Assembly: GCA_030737835.1 (NCBI GenBank)
Contig: CM060857.1
Span: 5,024,746-5,088,745, forward strand
Length of the DNA stretch: 64,000 nt
Source of the DNA: Acorus gramineus
Taxonomy: Eukaryota > Streptophyta > Magnoliopsida > Acorales > Acoraceae
Reading direction: 5' to 3'
In this document: positions 1 through 12,994 of the stretch, in pieces
How positions within the stretch are numbered: the first letter of the stretch is position 1
How the letters are laid out: each line of letters starts with the position of its first letter
The notes under the pieces: model-generated
What the model was told of the DNA's origin: nothing
Database searches by the model: none
Seen by the model: only the letters and a program-made list of their open reading frames with translations
Translations under genes and position numbers: made by a program

Positions 1-2675
1 GGTGACATAGGATATTGGGACTTACAAATCCAGTGGATCGCTATCGCCAACCCACTACACGCTCACCCTCACCCCTCAATAGGTGACATAGGATATTGGG
101 ACTTACAAAGCAGTGAGTCGCTACATCGCCGACCCACCATGCCCTCACCCTCACCGCTCAATATGGTGACATAGGATATTGGGACTGACTAGGCTGATGG
201 TCACCCTTGGTCCACCGATAGTCTCTCCCCACTCCGTAGGCCGTTTGGCCACCCCCACATTCAGCACAGTCCGTCCCAAATCAGGAGGTGCCTACTGATG
301 GGAGCCCCTGCACGGGACAGCCTTTCCAACGCCGGGGCAGTCTCTACACGGATCCAACGAAGGGAACAGAACAGCCTATCCATACGCATATGATCCACTC
401 GGATCCACGACATCCCTTAACTGAAAAAAAGAAACCTTGGGAGGGCACCATGAGGTCCCGATATAGGATATCCCGACAATCAAACAAGGAACACGGAGTA
501 CCCTAGCCCGGGTCTCAACGCTGACTTCGCAAGGCCCTTTAATCCAGAGAAGGAATACTCTACTGATGCCATGAATTCTTCAGAATTCCTCCAGGGCGCA
601 TAACCAAGATGCGGGTAACATATATATTAATAAAGAGGGTTATAATATTATTGGGAAAAGAATCCTTGGGAGGGCAGCATGAGGTCCCGATATAGGACAT
701 CCCGACAACCAAACAAGGAACACGGAGTACCCTAGCCCGGGTCTCAATGTTGACCTCGCAAGGCCCCTCCCTATAATATTATCTAAGACATGCTAATAAT
801 CATATGCTAGCATTTAATTTAATAAATTAAACTAGTAGGACGCATGCATAGGCCGAGGCTTCCTAGCATGAGAACAGGGTGACAGGATGCATGGCTCTTA
901 CACATATCCTAAGGGTGCAAGTCCCTAACATACAAAGTCTAGAGTAGCATGCATACTACATTTTTATCATGCTTGCATGGATTACACATTACAACAAGTT
1001 AATATAAATCCATGGTGCCCTAGGGGAGGACGGTACACGCCCAAGTGCATATAACGCCTCCCTATTGGGTTGGATTGCCCCACTCACAGCTAGTCGGGTC
1101 GTCGCGTGACCGTCCGTCAAGATCTGCAAAATAGGGTAACCAATTCGGTGAGTAAAATACACAAATAAATCCAAAAATACAATAAGATACACAACACTCG
1201 GACAAGCGTACATACGGCCTATACGCACGCGAGCCCGAGCACCCCAACTCACTCCCGAACCCCCGGGCAGCCGTACGCGCGGCCACTCGACCCAGGCGCA
1301 CAGCCGCGCCCCAGCCCGCGCACCCAGTCGCACGGCCGAGCCCAGCCCGCACTCCCGGACAACCCGCCGAGCCCCCCGCTGGTGCACCGCGCGCTCACTG
1401 CGCCCCAGCGCAGCAACCCGCGCGCACACCCGCACGCCCAGTGCCCCATCGCAGCATCCCGCGCGCACCACCCGCTCGCATCACCCGCTCGCACCACCCG
1501 CTCACCACGCGCCCCTGCGCAGCGCTCCGTGTGCACGCCCCTGCCCGCACGGCGCCCACCGCCCAGCACCCAGCACCCGCCTGCCAGCACGCGCCCAGCA
1601 CCCGCACACACCGCCCGCGCGCACTCCTGACAGTACGCGCCCAGCGCGCCCGATAGCACACCCCCAGCGCGCCTGCCAGCACGCCCCCAGCGTGCCTGCC
1701 AGCCTGCCCGAGCACTGCCTACCTGCGCGCTGCCTTCCTGCCCGAGCACTGCCTGCCTGCGCGCACAGCCTACCCGAGCACTGCCTGCCACCCAACGGCC
1801 ACCAATGGCCACCAGCAGCCACCACCCAACCCCCAACAGCCACCAACAGCCCTTCATCCCCAAAAACACTTCCTAAACATACATCTAACAAGAAAGGAAG
1901 GAAAGGAAACCTTACCCAAGGAAGGAAAGGAAGGAAGGGAAGATCGGTTGCTCTCCGCGCACCGAAACACCTCCTCCAAGGCCACCACCACCGAGCTCTT
2001 CCTCAGCCCTCGAAATGGCTGAAATCAGAGGAGAAAAGAGGGCGTGAGAAGGGGTCACGCAAGTGGGAACTCGAATCCGAGACCACCGGAAGGTAGATCG
2101 GGAGCTCACCTATCCTTTCTCTTCTTAAGATTTTTGGTTTCAACCCTCTAGCTAGGTCAAAAGGTGGAAAAAGAGAGAGGGGGAGAGAGAAAATCAATTG
2201 GAGAAGATGATGAATAGTGGGGAGATATTTTAGATTCACTTATATATAATCCCCACACTTAGATTAGGCTAACCTAGGTTAATTAGGGTTTAAGCTAGGA
2301 TTAGGGAGGCTTAAGTGTGGTTTGACCCTAGTCAACCCAACCACACTAAAAGCCAAAAACATTTGACCAAGTCATGGGGCCCACTTTGACCAAGTCAAGT
2401 CTCCCAATGACTTCTCGCTCGGTCAAAACCTGGATACGCTTCGGAACTGTGAAATTCTGAAACGTTACCGGAATTCGATAAAATTTTCGTGAGCGGCTTG
2501 GAATGGCACCAGGACACATAATATGCAGTTAGATTTTCAATCGGAGCCCTCAAACTCAGGGTGATAGCTAAAAGCCCAAAATTTTAGCGGTTCCGATCGA
2601 AAAACAAAAAAAATAAAAAAACTGCCAGAATGTCCCAATGGTTACCAGAAGGTTAAAAGTGACACATATATAACA
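1..2675 (-). mobile_element. Chromovirus-type LTR 'C', minus orientation, left-truncated by the window
   Basis: The right end reads gtgacacatatataaca, the complement of the LTR start seen in elements A and B, and the body aligns with their LTRs. It carries about 80-bp repeats at 1-210 (ggtgacataggatattggga units), the 36-nt splice-bounded block at 1088-1123, a 39-nt hairpin at 1024-1062, a GC-rich tract at about 1230-1800 and an exon-like block ending near 1920. The LTR stops at 2675. The next bases (tgatc) should be the target duplication, whose left copy lies outside the window. It may be a solo LTR or the end of a full element. Reading frames inside it are composition artefacts. Confidence 0.85.
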
Positions 2676-4730
2676 TGATCTACCTTCCCATGGTTTTTGT
2701 TTTGGATTTCCCCTTTGTTGACCTCCTCTCATGGCTTCCTTTCTCCCCTGTTTTCAGCCATATTAGGGCTGAGGGTGGTCTTGGTAGTGGTGGTCTCGGT
2801 GGCGGCGATTTGGTGCGCGAAGAGCACCTGAGTTCCCTCCCTTTCCTTTCCTCTCTTTGGGTAAGTCATTCTCCTCCCTTAGCTAGGTTAAATGCTTGTA
2901 AAGGGTGTGTGTTTGGGTGTGCATGCTTGCATGGGTGTTAGGGAGGTGAGGGTGGGCTGAGGAGGGGGTGGGAAGGGCTCGGGCGCGCGTGCGGGGTCAT
3001 CCGCGCGCGTGCGCCCGAGTCTGCACGCGTAGGCTGGCGTTGGCGCACGCAGACGCGCGGGCGTGCGGGCGGAGTGCTGCGCGGGGGCACAGTGCACGCG
3101 ATGCGCGCGGGCGTGCGCGCGAGGTGCTGCTCGGGGGCGCAGTGCGCGAGGGTACGCCAGGGATGGACGCGCGGTGCGCTCGGGCGCGCGCAGCAGCGCG
3201 TCTGGGCGCGCGGGCTGGGGCACGGCAGTGCGCCCGGGGCACAGGGGCGCGTGCGTGCGTGCGCCTTCGTGCGTGCGCGTGCGGGTGGCCATGCGTATGG
3301 CTATCCGTGGGTTCGGGAGGGTGTCAAGGCACTCGGACTCGCGTGCGTACGCGCGTGCTCGCGTGCGTGCGGGCCCGTATGCATGCTTGTTCGAGTATTG
3401 GGTATTTCTAGTGTATTTCTTATGTATTTGTGTAGTTTACTCACCATATTGAATGCCCCTGTCTTGCAGATCTTGACGGACGGTCACGCGACGACCCGGG
3501 TTTTGGTGAGTGGGACAATCCAACCCAGTAGGGAGGCGTTCGATGCACGTAGGCGTGCATTGCCCTCCCCTGGGGCACCATAGTTGCATATTAACATGTA
3601 ATAAATGTAAAGCTATGCATGCATGATAAATATGATATATCCATGCCACCTTAGACTTTGTATGCTAGGGATATGCACCCTTATATCATGTATAGCGGCC
3701 TATGCATGTTTAGTCACCTTGTCCTTAATTGGAAAGCCCCGAACTATGCATGTTCCCATCTAGTTTAATCTAATTAAATCAAAATGTGAGCATATAGTTA
3801 CAAGCATGCCTTAGAGAATATTATAACCTTGTTGTTATAATATATGTCTCCCCGCATCTTAGTTATGCGCCCTGGAGGAATTCTTGAGAATTCATGACAT
3901 TATTAGCGTTACAATCGGTGTCAACGGATCCATGAGGATCGTATCCGTGTGAGTAGGCTGTCTTCTCCTTTTGGTTGGATCCGATGTAGGAACTCCCCGG
4001 CGTTGGCTGTACTTGACAGAGGGCTCCCATCCGTAGGTACCTCCGATGCGTCGGACTGTACTGATAGTGGGAGTATACCAGGCGGAGGCCCGAGGGTGGG
4101 AGAGGCTACCGGGTGGACCAGGGGTGGAGAGCGGTCTAGTATGCCCCAAGAGGCCCATGTCACCCCCCGGAAAGGGTGAGGGTGAGGGGGGGAGGTGGGT
4201 TGGCGATGAAACGACCCATTAGAATGTGTGGTTGCTCCCGTGTTAGGGGCTATAAATTATATAAGGTTGATATGAATTGTGATGCATGGGTTGTGCTATT
4301 CACTGAGCGTGTGGCTCACCCCTCGCATATATTTTTCTCCAGTGATATCTGAGTCGGATCTGAAGGAGGAGCTCCCCGAGGCACATCAGCAGTAGTGGAG
4401 CAGCGTCACGTTCTGCGAGTGAGAGGCCATCAGCATCCCCTTCTTGATTGTATGTATTGTATTCTGTGCTTGGGCACATACTTGTATTTGGATGTCGTTG
4501 TATATATTGGCTCTCACAGGACAGTTGATTATGTATCGGGTCTGTAATATGTCTTTGAATTACAGACTCAGTCGTTTGAGCTTTCGCTATTTGTATATAT
4601 TATGTCAGCTACACTTTTGTCTGTGTTGTCATTTTCGATGTTGTTTAGAGTATTTATTGATCTCCTTTATAGACTGCTGATATTATATATACTTGCCACG
4701 TCTCGGGGACGGCCGCCCTGGGGCGTGACA
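2676..4730 (+). mobile_element. 3' portion of a plus-orientation chromovirus LTR, interrupted by LTR 'C'
   Basis: The sequence starting tgatctacc matches the middle of the B LTR in the opposite orientation. It runs to the canonical LTR end ggggcgtgaca at 4730. It contains an exon-like block after a ttttcag at about 2755, a GC-rich tract (2940-3390), the 36-nt block (3470-3505), a hairpin (3531-3569) and the TGAGC/GCTCA motif before an acceptor (4299-4343). Its first half presumably lies left of the window, beyond LTR C, which inserted into it. The bases after 4730 continue an older LTR, so this is the middle layer of a three-level nest. Confidence 0.85.
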
Positions 4731-6539
4731 AAAAGAACCTAAGTCAAGTAGGAACCATATCTACTTATTTAGTCTGCACAAAAAGAGAGGGCGAGAGTGC
4801 TCATCATCTCTAGAAGTTGGTCATAGCTTTGCCCCATTAGCATAGGTGCAACAACTACACCACGCCCTCAAGTCTTATCGCAAGGGAATATTAAGCATGT
4901 GCCCGTTTATTAACTCAAGCTTAATCATGCTGGGTATTACTAATAATAGGGTAGTATTAACAGAAGGGACTACCTAAGTCATGCCATATTCTATACACCA
5001 ATATAAACACATAAGATACATCCAAACATAATCATTCATACATGAATACAATACATAGGCAAGTATATGGTAGAATAGGGGGTTCTACGCAATATACGAG
5101 CTATACTAACCTAGCATGCAAATATCTAGCATATTATGGTTCAGACATGACCATACTACTTATCTAAATAAGTTGTACAGTCAAGGTGCCTAGCGGATGT
5201 GCGACGCACGACTACGTGCATCCAATGCTTCCCAAAGGATTGGATCGAACCAGTCATTGATACTTGGATCGTCGCGCATCCGGTCTACGAGATCTGCAAG
5301 ACACAACCAGTGATCCTCAATTAAAATATGGAACCACCTGACACACATATAAGCCTACTTCATGAAGACCCTAACTCCTGATACTTTCCACAACATGCAT
5401 AACAACTCCTTGACACACAATCAAGCAAAACTGGTATATCTGCTGCAACTTGTCTTACTATTTGATCTCCATAGCACAAAATACACATTCAAAAATTATG
5501 TAATACATCATACACATTCTTTGACATGTTGGGATCATATTATGTGAATACATCATAACCTAATTTAGCCTCTACATACCCAAAATAAAATGTTTTCAGA
5601 AACTGGTCAATTCCCACTTGAATCTTGACAGGCCATGTAAAACAGGTTCTAACTTACAACATAGATATGATAATGACACCAAATTTCATTTATAATATTG
5701 AGACACATGAAGGATCATATCACATGAAGACACAATCCCAAAAATATGCCTATAAATACATAGTTTCATAGAGATCTTTACAAGATAGAGATTTGCCATA
5801 CCAAAAGAGGGGGAGGGAAATGGAGAGATGCGGGGCTCTCAACACACCCACGGCCACAACCACTACCACTACCACCACATCATCAGCATCTCCTCAAGCC
5901 TTTCTTGGCTGAAAACAGGGGGGGGGGGGGGGGAAGGCATGAGAGGAAGCTAGAGAGAAGGGGAAAACAAGGCACATCAACAATACATGATCACGAAAAC
6001 ACACATACCTTCTTTGCACTCCTTCAAGCACCTCCTCTTCCTTCTTGATCATCTTTTCTTTTTCTTTTCTTTCTAAACACATTACAAAGAGGGAAGTAGA
6101 GGGAGATGGAGAGGGAGACGTGTGAGAGGGAGAGGAAGAGAGAGTGAGGTTCACTCACACACACACACAAATGGCCATTTAATGGCAAAAGAGGTGGTTG
6201 GTGGGACTTGACTTTGTCAACCCAACCAAGCTAGAGGACAAAACCATTTGACCTAGTCAATGGTATACTTTTACTTTTCTCAAAGTCTCCTTTGACTTGG
6301 TCATAGTCCCCCCCCCCCCCACTTGACAATCCAAAAACGACCAAACCCGGATGCGTTTTGGAACTGTAAAATTTTCTGATACGTTACCGGAATTCGATGA
6401 AACTTTTATGTGTAGGACCAGATAGTACCATGACAGTTAGATTTTCAATCGTAGTACTTAATCTCTTACAGATGTCTAAAGCCTAAAATTTTAGCAACTC
6501 TGATCGAAAAATAAGGCTCCAAATGACACAGGCATAACA
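4731..6539 (-). mobile_element. Partial LTR of family D, minus orientation
   Basis: This aligns in reverse to the element-D LTR (56379 to about 58230). Both share the end ggctccaaatgacacaggc...aaca (6515-6539), the region with atattcccttgcgataagac (about 4880), the 36-nt block at 5258-5293 and the purine-rich exon region at 5800-6060. Its remainder lies left of the window, because the plus LTR ending at 4730 inserted into it. The splice-donor position after the 36-nt block is mutated (atgactgg instead of gtgagtgg). Homopolymer runs (G at about 5921-5934, C at about 6310) suggest decay or assembly uncertainty. Confidence 0.8.
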
Positions 6540-6603
6540 TACACAAAAACCCAATTTCTTGAATGGGAATGGGATAGGGTTGGATTGTTAATCTCACCAG
6601 CTC

Positions 6604-6783
6604 AAGATATCTAGAGCCAGGTGGCGTGGACAGGATGCATGGTGACCCGGTTCAATCTTCCCTTTATCTGAGAGCTTCTCATTCTCAGCTTAAGATTTTG
6701 CTCAATTTTGTACATTTTGTATATTTTTAGGCATAGCAAAATAAAGTTCTCAATTACCAATAGAAAAAAAGATATCTAGAGCC
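6604..6783 (+). mobile_element. SINE-like retroposon with 15-bp target-site duplications
   Basis: A 150-bp insert (6619-6768) is flanked by perfect direct repeats aagatatctagagcc (6604-6618 and 6769-6783) and ends in an A-rich tail (atagaaaaaa). Near its 5' end is ggttcaatc (6649-6657), which fits a tRNA-type B box. No convincing A box was found, so it may be 5'-truncated. Duplications of this length with a 3' A tail are typical of LINE-driven retroposition. It could instead be a short LINE tail. Confidence 0.6.
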
Positions 6784-7021
6784 TAGGACCCGTATTTGTT
6801 AAACCTAATAGCATTGTAAAGTCTATAATAAAACGAAAGGTTATGATAAATGATTATTTATCCACACCAATATGAAACAAGTTTACCCATAAATAATAGT
6901 TTACCCATAAAGCCAACACGGGGTGATATTGTACAGAAAACTTGACCTAGTTGTCAAGCTAACTTCCTTTTCATATAACTCCCTAATAAAAAAAACTCCC
7001 TTTTCATGTTGGACAAATGAA
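6784..7021. other. AT-rich spacer, nothing recognised
   Basis: No coding potential, LTR end or inverted repeat was seen between the SINE-like insert and the gag remnant. Confidence 0.5.
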
Positions 7022-8690
7022 TCACAATGAATTAAGTTTAAGGCAAACACTATATTTGGATATGAGGGGGGAGGGGACTATTTGGATATGGCGGGGGGAG
7101 ATTGATTTGGATATGGGGGGGGGGGGGGATTGATTTGGATATGATGAGGGGTTTAGGAGGAGAGGGATCCTCAATGGGCTCAATGGGCCTTGATATGATT
7201 TGATTTCGAGCAGGTAGAGACAAAGGGTACTCAAATTCAGCCGGCTGGAAGGACTGGATGGGGGATTCAGGTGGTGTTGGGGTAGGGTAAGTGAGTTCTA
7301 ATAGTTCTACATCACAGAACTCTTCATCATCATCATATTCCCATTTGGAGCACTCATCAAATTATGTGATTTCAACTATTGGTGACTCAAGTTTGGTTTG
7401 GGATAGGGTAAGTGAGTACCAACAGTTCTTCACCACAAACCCTTTATCATCATTGTAGTCTCATATGGGATACTCCGCAAATCTTGTGCTTTTGACTATT
7501 GGTGACTCATAGGTTGGGTTTGCGGGGGCTGGGTCATACGGAATTTCTGGTTGGGGTCATGAACAATGGCAGGTAGGGAAAGGTTCATGTTGAACAACTG
7601 GGTATTCATAAGATTGATGAGGTGACAGCTCAGAGGCTGGACTTGGGGTTATTGGGTTAAATGGGAATTCTGGTTGGGGTTGTGGTTCATGGATGGTAAA
7701 GATGGGTTTAGGTTCAGCATTTGGGTATGCATAGGGTTGATGGGGTGAATGATCCGCCTGAGGGTCCTTTAGTCTAATGTTGGCCTCTCACGTACACGCC
7801 CTTGAAGCCATCTCAGGAGAGGACTACCATCAGGTGGCCTGATAATTGGAGAGGGCATCTCAACAACATCAACATGCTCTTGGATCGAATATTGGAACTC
7901 AGGGGCCTTAGAATATGCTTCTTCATTCTGTTGATAGGAGGGAGCCAGCAATGAATACTTTTGGATTGCAACAGCACGATCAAATAATTGATCAAATGTG
8001 TTACGGTCACAAAGACTCAACACCCTTTTGATGTCCCCACAAGAATTCATGATGGCCATGTCAACCGGTTGGGACTTGGGTAAAGAGACTCCAGATTCGG
8101 CTGCCATATTCATCCTTCAATTGGCAAATTGAATGAAGTCCTCTCTAGGTTGCATCTTTTCAACAACAAGGTCTACTAGGGAGGGTGCACACCTAGCTTG
8201 GAAACTAAACCGATTAAGAAACTTTTAGACTATATCAGGGAAGGTTTGGAAATCATTCCGGGAAAAGGAGGTAGACCATTGCAATGCGATCTCTTCCATT
8301 GACAATGTAACAGATAGATGAACATGGCTTCATCGTCAAAGAAGAGATGAACATTGAGATAAAATGCATTGATATGATGACATGGATCACAGATCGTTAT
8401 ACTTCCTAAACTTGGGAGCTCAAAAATTCGAAGGAAGTTTGATGGCATCAAATTGGCAGTGGTTTCTTCAATGGGAATCAGTAGGAACAGGGAACATGAT
8501 CTCATAAAAACCGTTTGCCTTATTATTTCCTCGAGGATCTGATTAACCCTCGAGGAATGCGGATTGATAAATGGAGTGTGAGGAGTGAGAACCCTAGATG
8601 GAGTGGATTGGTAGGGAGGTGATGGAACAAACTGCCTAGGGTTTTGATTACAACCAAACTGGGGCATCTCAACATAATAATCAGATTAAA
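7022..8690 (-). pseudogene. Decayed retrotransposon gag region (Ty3/gypsy-type)
   Basis: Reading leftward from an ATG at 8667, the translation contains a PSNFLRIFELP...DPCHHINAFYLNVHLFFDDEA stretch (8290-8460) followed by LLHCQWKR and FPGMISKPSLI. Across a stop it continues with a RFSFQARCAPSLVDLVVEKM-like segment (8160-8225) and VDMAIMNSCGDIKRVLSLCD plus TFDQLFDRAVAIQK (7960-8070). This order resembles plant Ty3/gypsy capsid domains: 'D-P-x-H-I-x-x-F' start, 'W/G-F-P' middle, 'FxxxF' tail. Several in-frame stops break it. Left of 7770 the frame dissolves into Pro/Asn/Gln-rich repeats (PNQN-type). No LTRs or pol were found beside it. The family assignment is from memory of conserved motifs and is moderate. 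Confidence 0.55.
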
Positions 8691-9539
8691 ACATTTTTTT
8701 TCTCAATTTATAACAAGAGAAAAACAATATATACACACCAAAAGCTACCCGACATGAAACAAATATATACAATAAAATCAAGTAAATGACATGCAGCTGC
8801 AGGTTTAAAAGTCTGTACAAAGGAAGAACAATTCTTGCACTCAATTACTGTCACTAGTCACCCTTTTGGATTTTTTTTTTGAATTTTGTAAATTTTTAGA
8901 TAGAAAGCAAATGACTTTTTTTTACAAAATAAGAATAAAAACAGAGGGTCACCGATTTTTAAAAAGAACAAACTGCCCAGCCCCGCAGCCGCCTTTTTTA
9001 TGTCAAAGCTTGCTTTTTTATTATTATTATTATTATTATTACTACTATTATTATTATTATTATTATTATAACAAAACAGTGTCAACACATTTTCAAAGGA
9101 AAGTCGAACAATCTTTTCCCTTCTCATAACAGCAATCACATCGGGTGAAAAAAGACTTTGAAGATTGAAACAGTTAAGAAAAAAAAGCAAGACAAAAACA
9201 GATGCATGCCACTGTTCACATTCCGAATCCTTTCATCATTTTTTTTTCAAAACACTTCAAACCTAAAACATGCACATTTGATTGTTTGAAGTGCTATTTT
9301 TCCATTAAAAAAAAAACTTTTATATGCAATTAAAAATAAGAACTACACTATTTCTAACTGGATTTTAATCAAAATGTGCAAAGATACCTATATGGAGCTT
9401 CACAAAAGAAGTCCCACCATAATCACCAATTTGTCAATGTGGATTTTTGACGATGTGGCGTCGTTGATCCAGGTTTCTTTGAGCTTGGTTCGGTCCGTGC
9501 ATGACGTACCGAATCACCGTTCGAATGATCGTCCAAGCT
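8691..9539. other. AT-rich intergenic DNA with a microsatellite
   Basis: Homopolymer-rich sequence without a supported gene. It holds the TTA tract listed separately. The last about 140 bp (9400-9539) are single-copy-looking flank of element B and resume at 30013 across the B insertion. Confidence 0.5.
9017..9070. repeat. (TTA)n microsatellite
   Basis: About 17 trinucleotide units with two interruptions (actact). They create spurious poly-Tyr and poly-Asn frames on the two strands. Confidence 0.95.
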
Positions 9540-9544
9540 CGCCC

Positions 9545-11447
9545 TGTCACGCCCTAGGGCGGCCGTCCCCGATACGTGGCAAATATATATAATATCAGCA
9601 GTCTATACAGGAGATCAATAAAATACTCTAAACAACATCGAAAATGACAACACATACAATAATGTAGCTGACATAATATATACAAATAGCGGAAGCTTAA
9701 ACGACTGAGTTTGTAATTCAAAGACATATTACAGACCCGAATACATAATCAACTGTCCTGTGAGAGCCAATATACACAATGACATCCAAATAGAAGTGTG
9801 TGCCCAAGCACGGATAACAATACATACAATCAAGAAGGGGATGCTGATGGCCTCTCACTCGCAGAACCCAAAATGTGACGCTGCTCCGCTACTGCTGTGG
9901 TGCCTCGGGGAGCTCCTCCTTCAGATCCGACTCAGATACAACTGGAGAAAAAGAATATGCGAGGGGTGAGCCACACGTTCAGTGAATGGCACAATCCACG
10001 CATCACAATTCATATTAACCTTAAATAATTTATAGTCCCTAAAACGGGAGCAACTACACATTCTAGTGGGTCGTTTCATCGCCAACCCACCCCCCCCCCC
10101 CCCCCCCCACCCTCACTCTTTAAGAGGGGTGACATGGGCCTCTTGGGGCATACTAGACCGCTCTCCACCCCTGGTCCACCCGGTAGCCTCTCCCACACTC
10201 CGTAGCCTCTACCTGGTATACTCCCACGATCAGCACAGTCCGACGCATCGGAGGTACCTACAGATGGGAGCCCTCTGTCAGGTCAGCTTTCCAATGTCGG
10301 GGAGTCCCTACATCGGATCCAACCAAAAGGAGAAGACAGCCTACTCACACGGATACGATCCTCTTGGATCCGTTGACAACGATTTGTAACACTAATAATG
10401 TCATGAATTCTCAAGAATTCCTCCAGGGCACATAACTAAGATGCGGGGAAACATATATTATAACAACAAGGTTATAATATTCTCTAAGGCATGCTTATAA
10501 CAATATGCTCTCATTTTGATTTAATTAGATTAAACTAGATGGGAACATACATGGTTCGGGGCTTTCCAGTCAAGGGACATGGTGTCTAGGCATGCATAGG
10601 CCTCTATACATGATATAAGGGTGCATATCCCTAGCATACAAAGTCTAATGTGGCATGGTTACATCATATTAATCATGCATTGCATAGTTTTACATTTATC
10701 ACATGTTAATACACAATTATGGTGCCCCAGGGGAGGGCAATGCACGCCTACGTGCATCGAACGCCTCCCTACTGGGTTGGATTGTCCCACTCACCGAAAC
10801 CCGGGTCGTTGCGTGACCGTCCATCAAGATCTGCAAGACATGGGCATTCAATATGGTGAGTAAACTACACAAATACATAAGAAATTTACTAGAAATACCC
10901 AACACTCGGACAAGCATGCATACGGACTCGCACGCATGCGAGCGCGCACGTACGCACGCGAGTCCGAGTGCCCCGACACCCTCCCGAACCCTCGGGCAGC
11001 CATACGCATGGCCCCCCGCATGCGCACGCACGAATGCGCAGGCACGCACGCACCCCAGCGCCCTTGGCGCACTGCTGCGCGCGCCCGCGCGCACCGCGCG
11101 TTCAGCCCAGCGCGTACCTGCGCGCACTGCGTGCCCGCGTAGCACCCCGCGCGTATGCCCACGGGTCTGCGCGTACGCGCGCGCGCCCGCCAGCGCGCCC
11201 ATCTGCGCGCGCCCGAGCCCCTTCCACCCCCTCCTCAGCCCACCCACACCCCCTACCACATATGCAAAGCATGCATAACCATTTAAATACCCTAATCAAT
11301 CATCTAAACAAGCATAGGGAGGAGAAGGACTTACCAACAAGGAGGGAAAGGAAAAGGGAGGAAACTCGGGTGCCCTTTGCGCACCAACCCGCCACAACCG
11401 CCACCACCAAGACCACCACTACCTCAGCCACTCTCAAGGCCTAAAAT
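9545..11447 (-). mobile_element. 3' LTR of B, first part (up to the A insertion)
   Basis: This is the LTR end (tgtcacgccctagggcggcc) through to the AAAAT target of element A (11443-11447). It carries the complement of the U5 motif and acceptor (about 9960-10000), a long C run (10089-10107), a hairpin at 10731-10769, the 36-nt block at 10795-10830 and a GC-rich tract (10920-11230). It is nearly identical to 27468-29367 except in the GC-rich tract, which differs strongly. Confidence 0.9.
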
Positions 11448-12096
11448 TGTTATATATGTGTCATTTTTTAGCCTTCTGGTAACCATTGGAGCATTCTGGC
11501 AGTTTTTGAGTTTTTTCATTTTTTTCGATCGGAACCGCTAAAATTTTGGACTGTTAGCTATCGTCCTAAGCTAGAGGACTCCGATTGAAAATCTAACTGC
11601 ATATTATGTGTCCTGGTGCCATTCTAAGCCACTCACAAAAATTTCATCGAATTCCGGTACGTTTCAGAATTTCACAGTTCCGGGGCATATCCGGGTTTTG
11701 ACCGAGCGAGAAGTCATTGGGAAAGTTGACTCGGTCAAAGTGGGCCCATGACTTGGTCAACCCTTTTTGTTTTTTTGTGTGGTTGGGTTGACCCAAGTCA
11801 AATCCCACTTAAAACCTCTCTTAGCCCTAATTAAGCTTGGTTAACCCTAATCTAAGTGTTGACTATTTAAAGTGAGAGCTAAAGAGTCTTCCCCCACTAT
11901 CCATCTTCTTCCCCAACTCATTTTCTCTCTCCCCCTCTCTCCTTTTCTTGGTTTTGAGCCACCTATAGTGCTTGAAGCTTAAAACTCAAAACATAGAAAG
12001 GTTAGATCCGGTCCCGATCTATCCCCCGGTGTTCTCGGATTCGAGTTCCGATGAGTTTGACCCCCTCTAACCCCTTCTTTTCTCCCCTGTTTTCAG

Positions 12097-12200
12097 CCCC
12101 TTCGAAGGTAGGAAGAGGTCTTGGTGGTGGAGATCCTTGGGGAGGTGTTTCGGTGCGCGAAGAGCTCCCGATCCCCCTTCTCTTCCTCTCCTTTCCTTGG
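12097..12200 (+). other. Putative leader exon 2 inside the LTR
   Basis: This 104-nt block follows a pyrimidine-rich ctgttttcag acceptor and ends at cttgg|gtaagg. The same layout, including a central gtgcgcgaagagc or similar, occurs in C (complement, about 1918-2030), the plus fragment (from about 2757), the truncated LTR (61010-61115) and, more diverged, D (about 57057-57169). It is absent from the A 3' LTR through deletion. Splicing is inferred from consensus sites only. Confidence 0.45.
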
Positions 12201-12994
12201 GTAAGGTCTCTTTCCCTCTTTTCCATGTTTAGATGCATGTTAGGAGGGTGGGGTTGAGTGAGGAGGGCGGCTGGTGGCTGTCGGTGGTGGTTGGGGGCGG
12301 TCGGAGGCCACGGGTGGCCGGTGGGTGGAGGAGAGGTGCTCGGCCAGGGTGGTTGTCTGTCCCGGGCAGGATGGCAGCAGGCAGCGCAGCAGGCGTGCAG
12401 TGGCAAGGCGCGCGCGGGTGTGCTGGGCGCGGGTGCTGGGCGCCGGGTGTGCTAGGCGTGGGTGCTGGGCGCTGGGCGCTGGGCACCATGCGGAAGCGTG
12501 CGCGCGGAGCGCTGCGCAGAGGCGCAGAGGGCTGTGCGCGTGCGGCGGGGGAGAGCAGTCGGTGCGAGCGGGCGGGTGCGCGTGCGGGGGTGCTGCGCTG
12601 GGCGCAGTGCGCGCAGGTGCACCCGGGGGCCGGTCGAGTGGGTGATGCGCGTGGTGGTGCGCGCGGCGCGCGGAGTGCGCGCGGGGCATGCGGTGTGCGC
12701 GCCGGCTGCTGCGCTGGGGCGCAGCGAGCGCGCGGTGCACCCGGGGAGCTCGGCGGCGTGTCCTGGCGTGCGGCAGGGGCTCGGCAGGGCGCCTGGGTGC
12801 GCGGGCTGGGGCGCGGCGGTGCATCCGGGGGCGGGTGGCCGTGCGGGTGGTTGCCGGGGGTGCGGGAGTGAGTCGGGGTGCTCGGGCTAGCGTGCGTACG
12901 GGCCGTATGTACGTTTGCCCGAGTGTTGGGTATTTTTAGTGTATTTTGATGTATTTGTGGATTTTACTCACCAAGTTGATACCCTGTCTTGCAG

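Noticed and set aside
1..210. Telomere-like CCCTCACCCTCACC repeats
   Set aside because: Not the plant CCCTAAA unit; they are part of LTR tandem repeats found in all related LTRs here.
8866..9129. Poly-Tyr and poly-Asn open frames
   Set aside because: Translation of the (TTA)n microsatellite.
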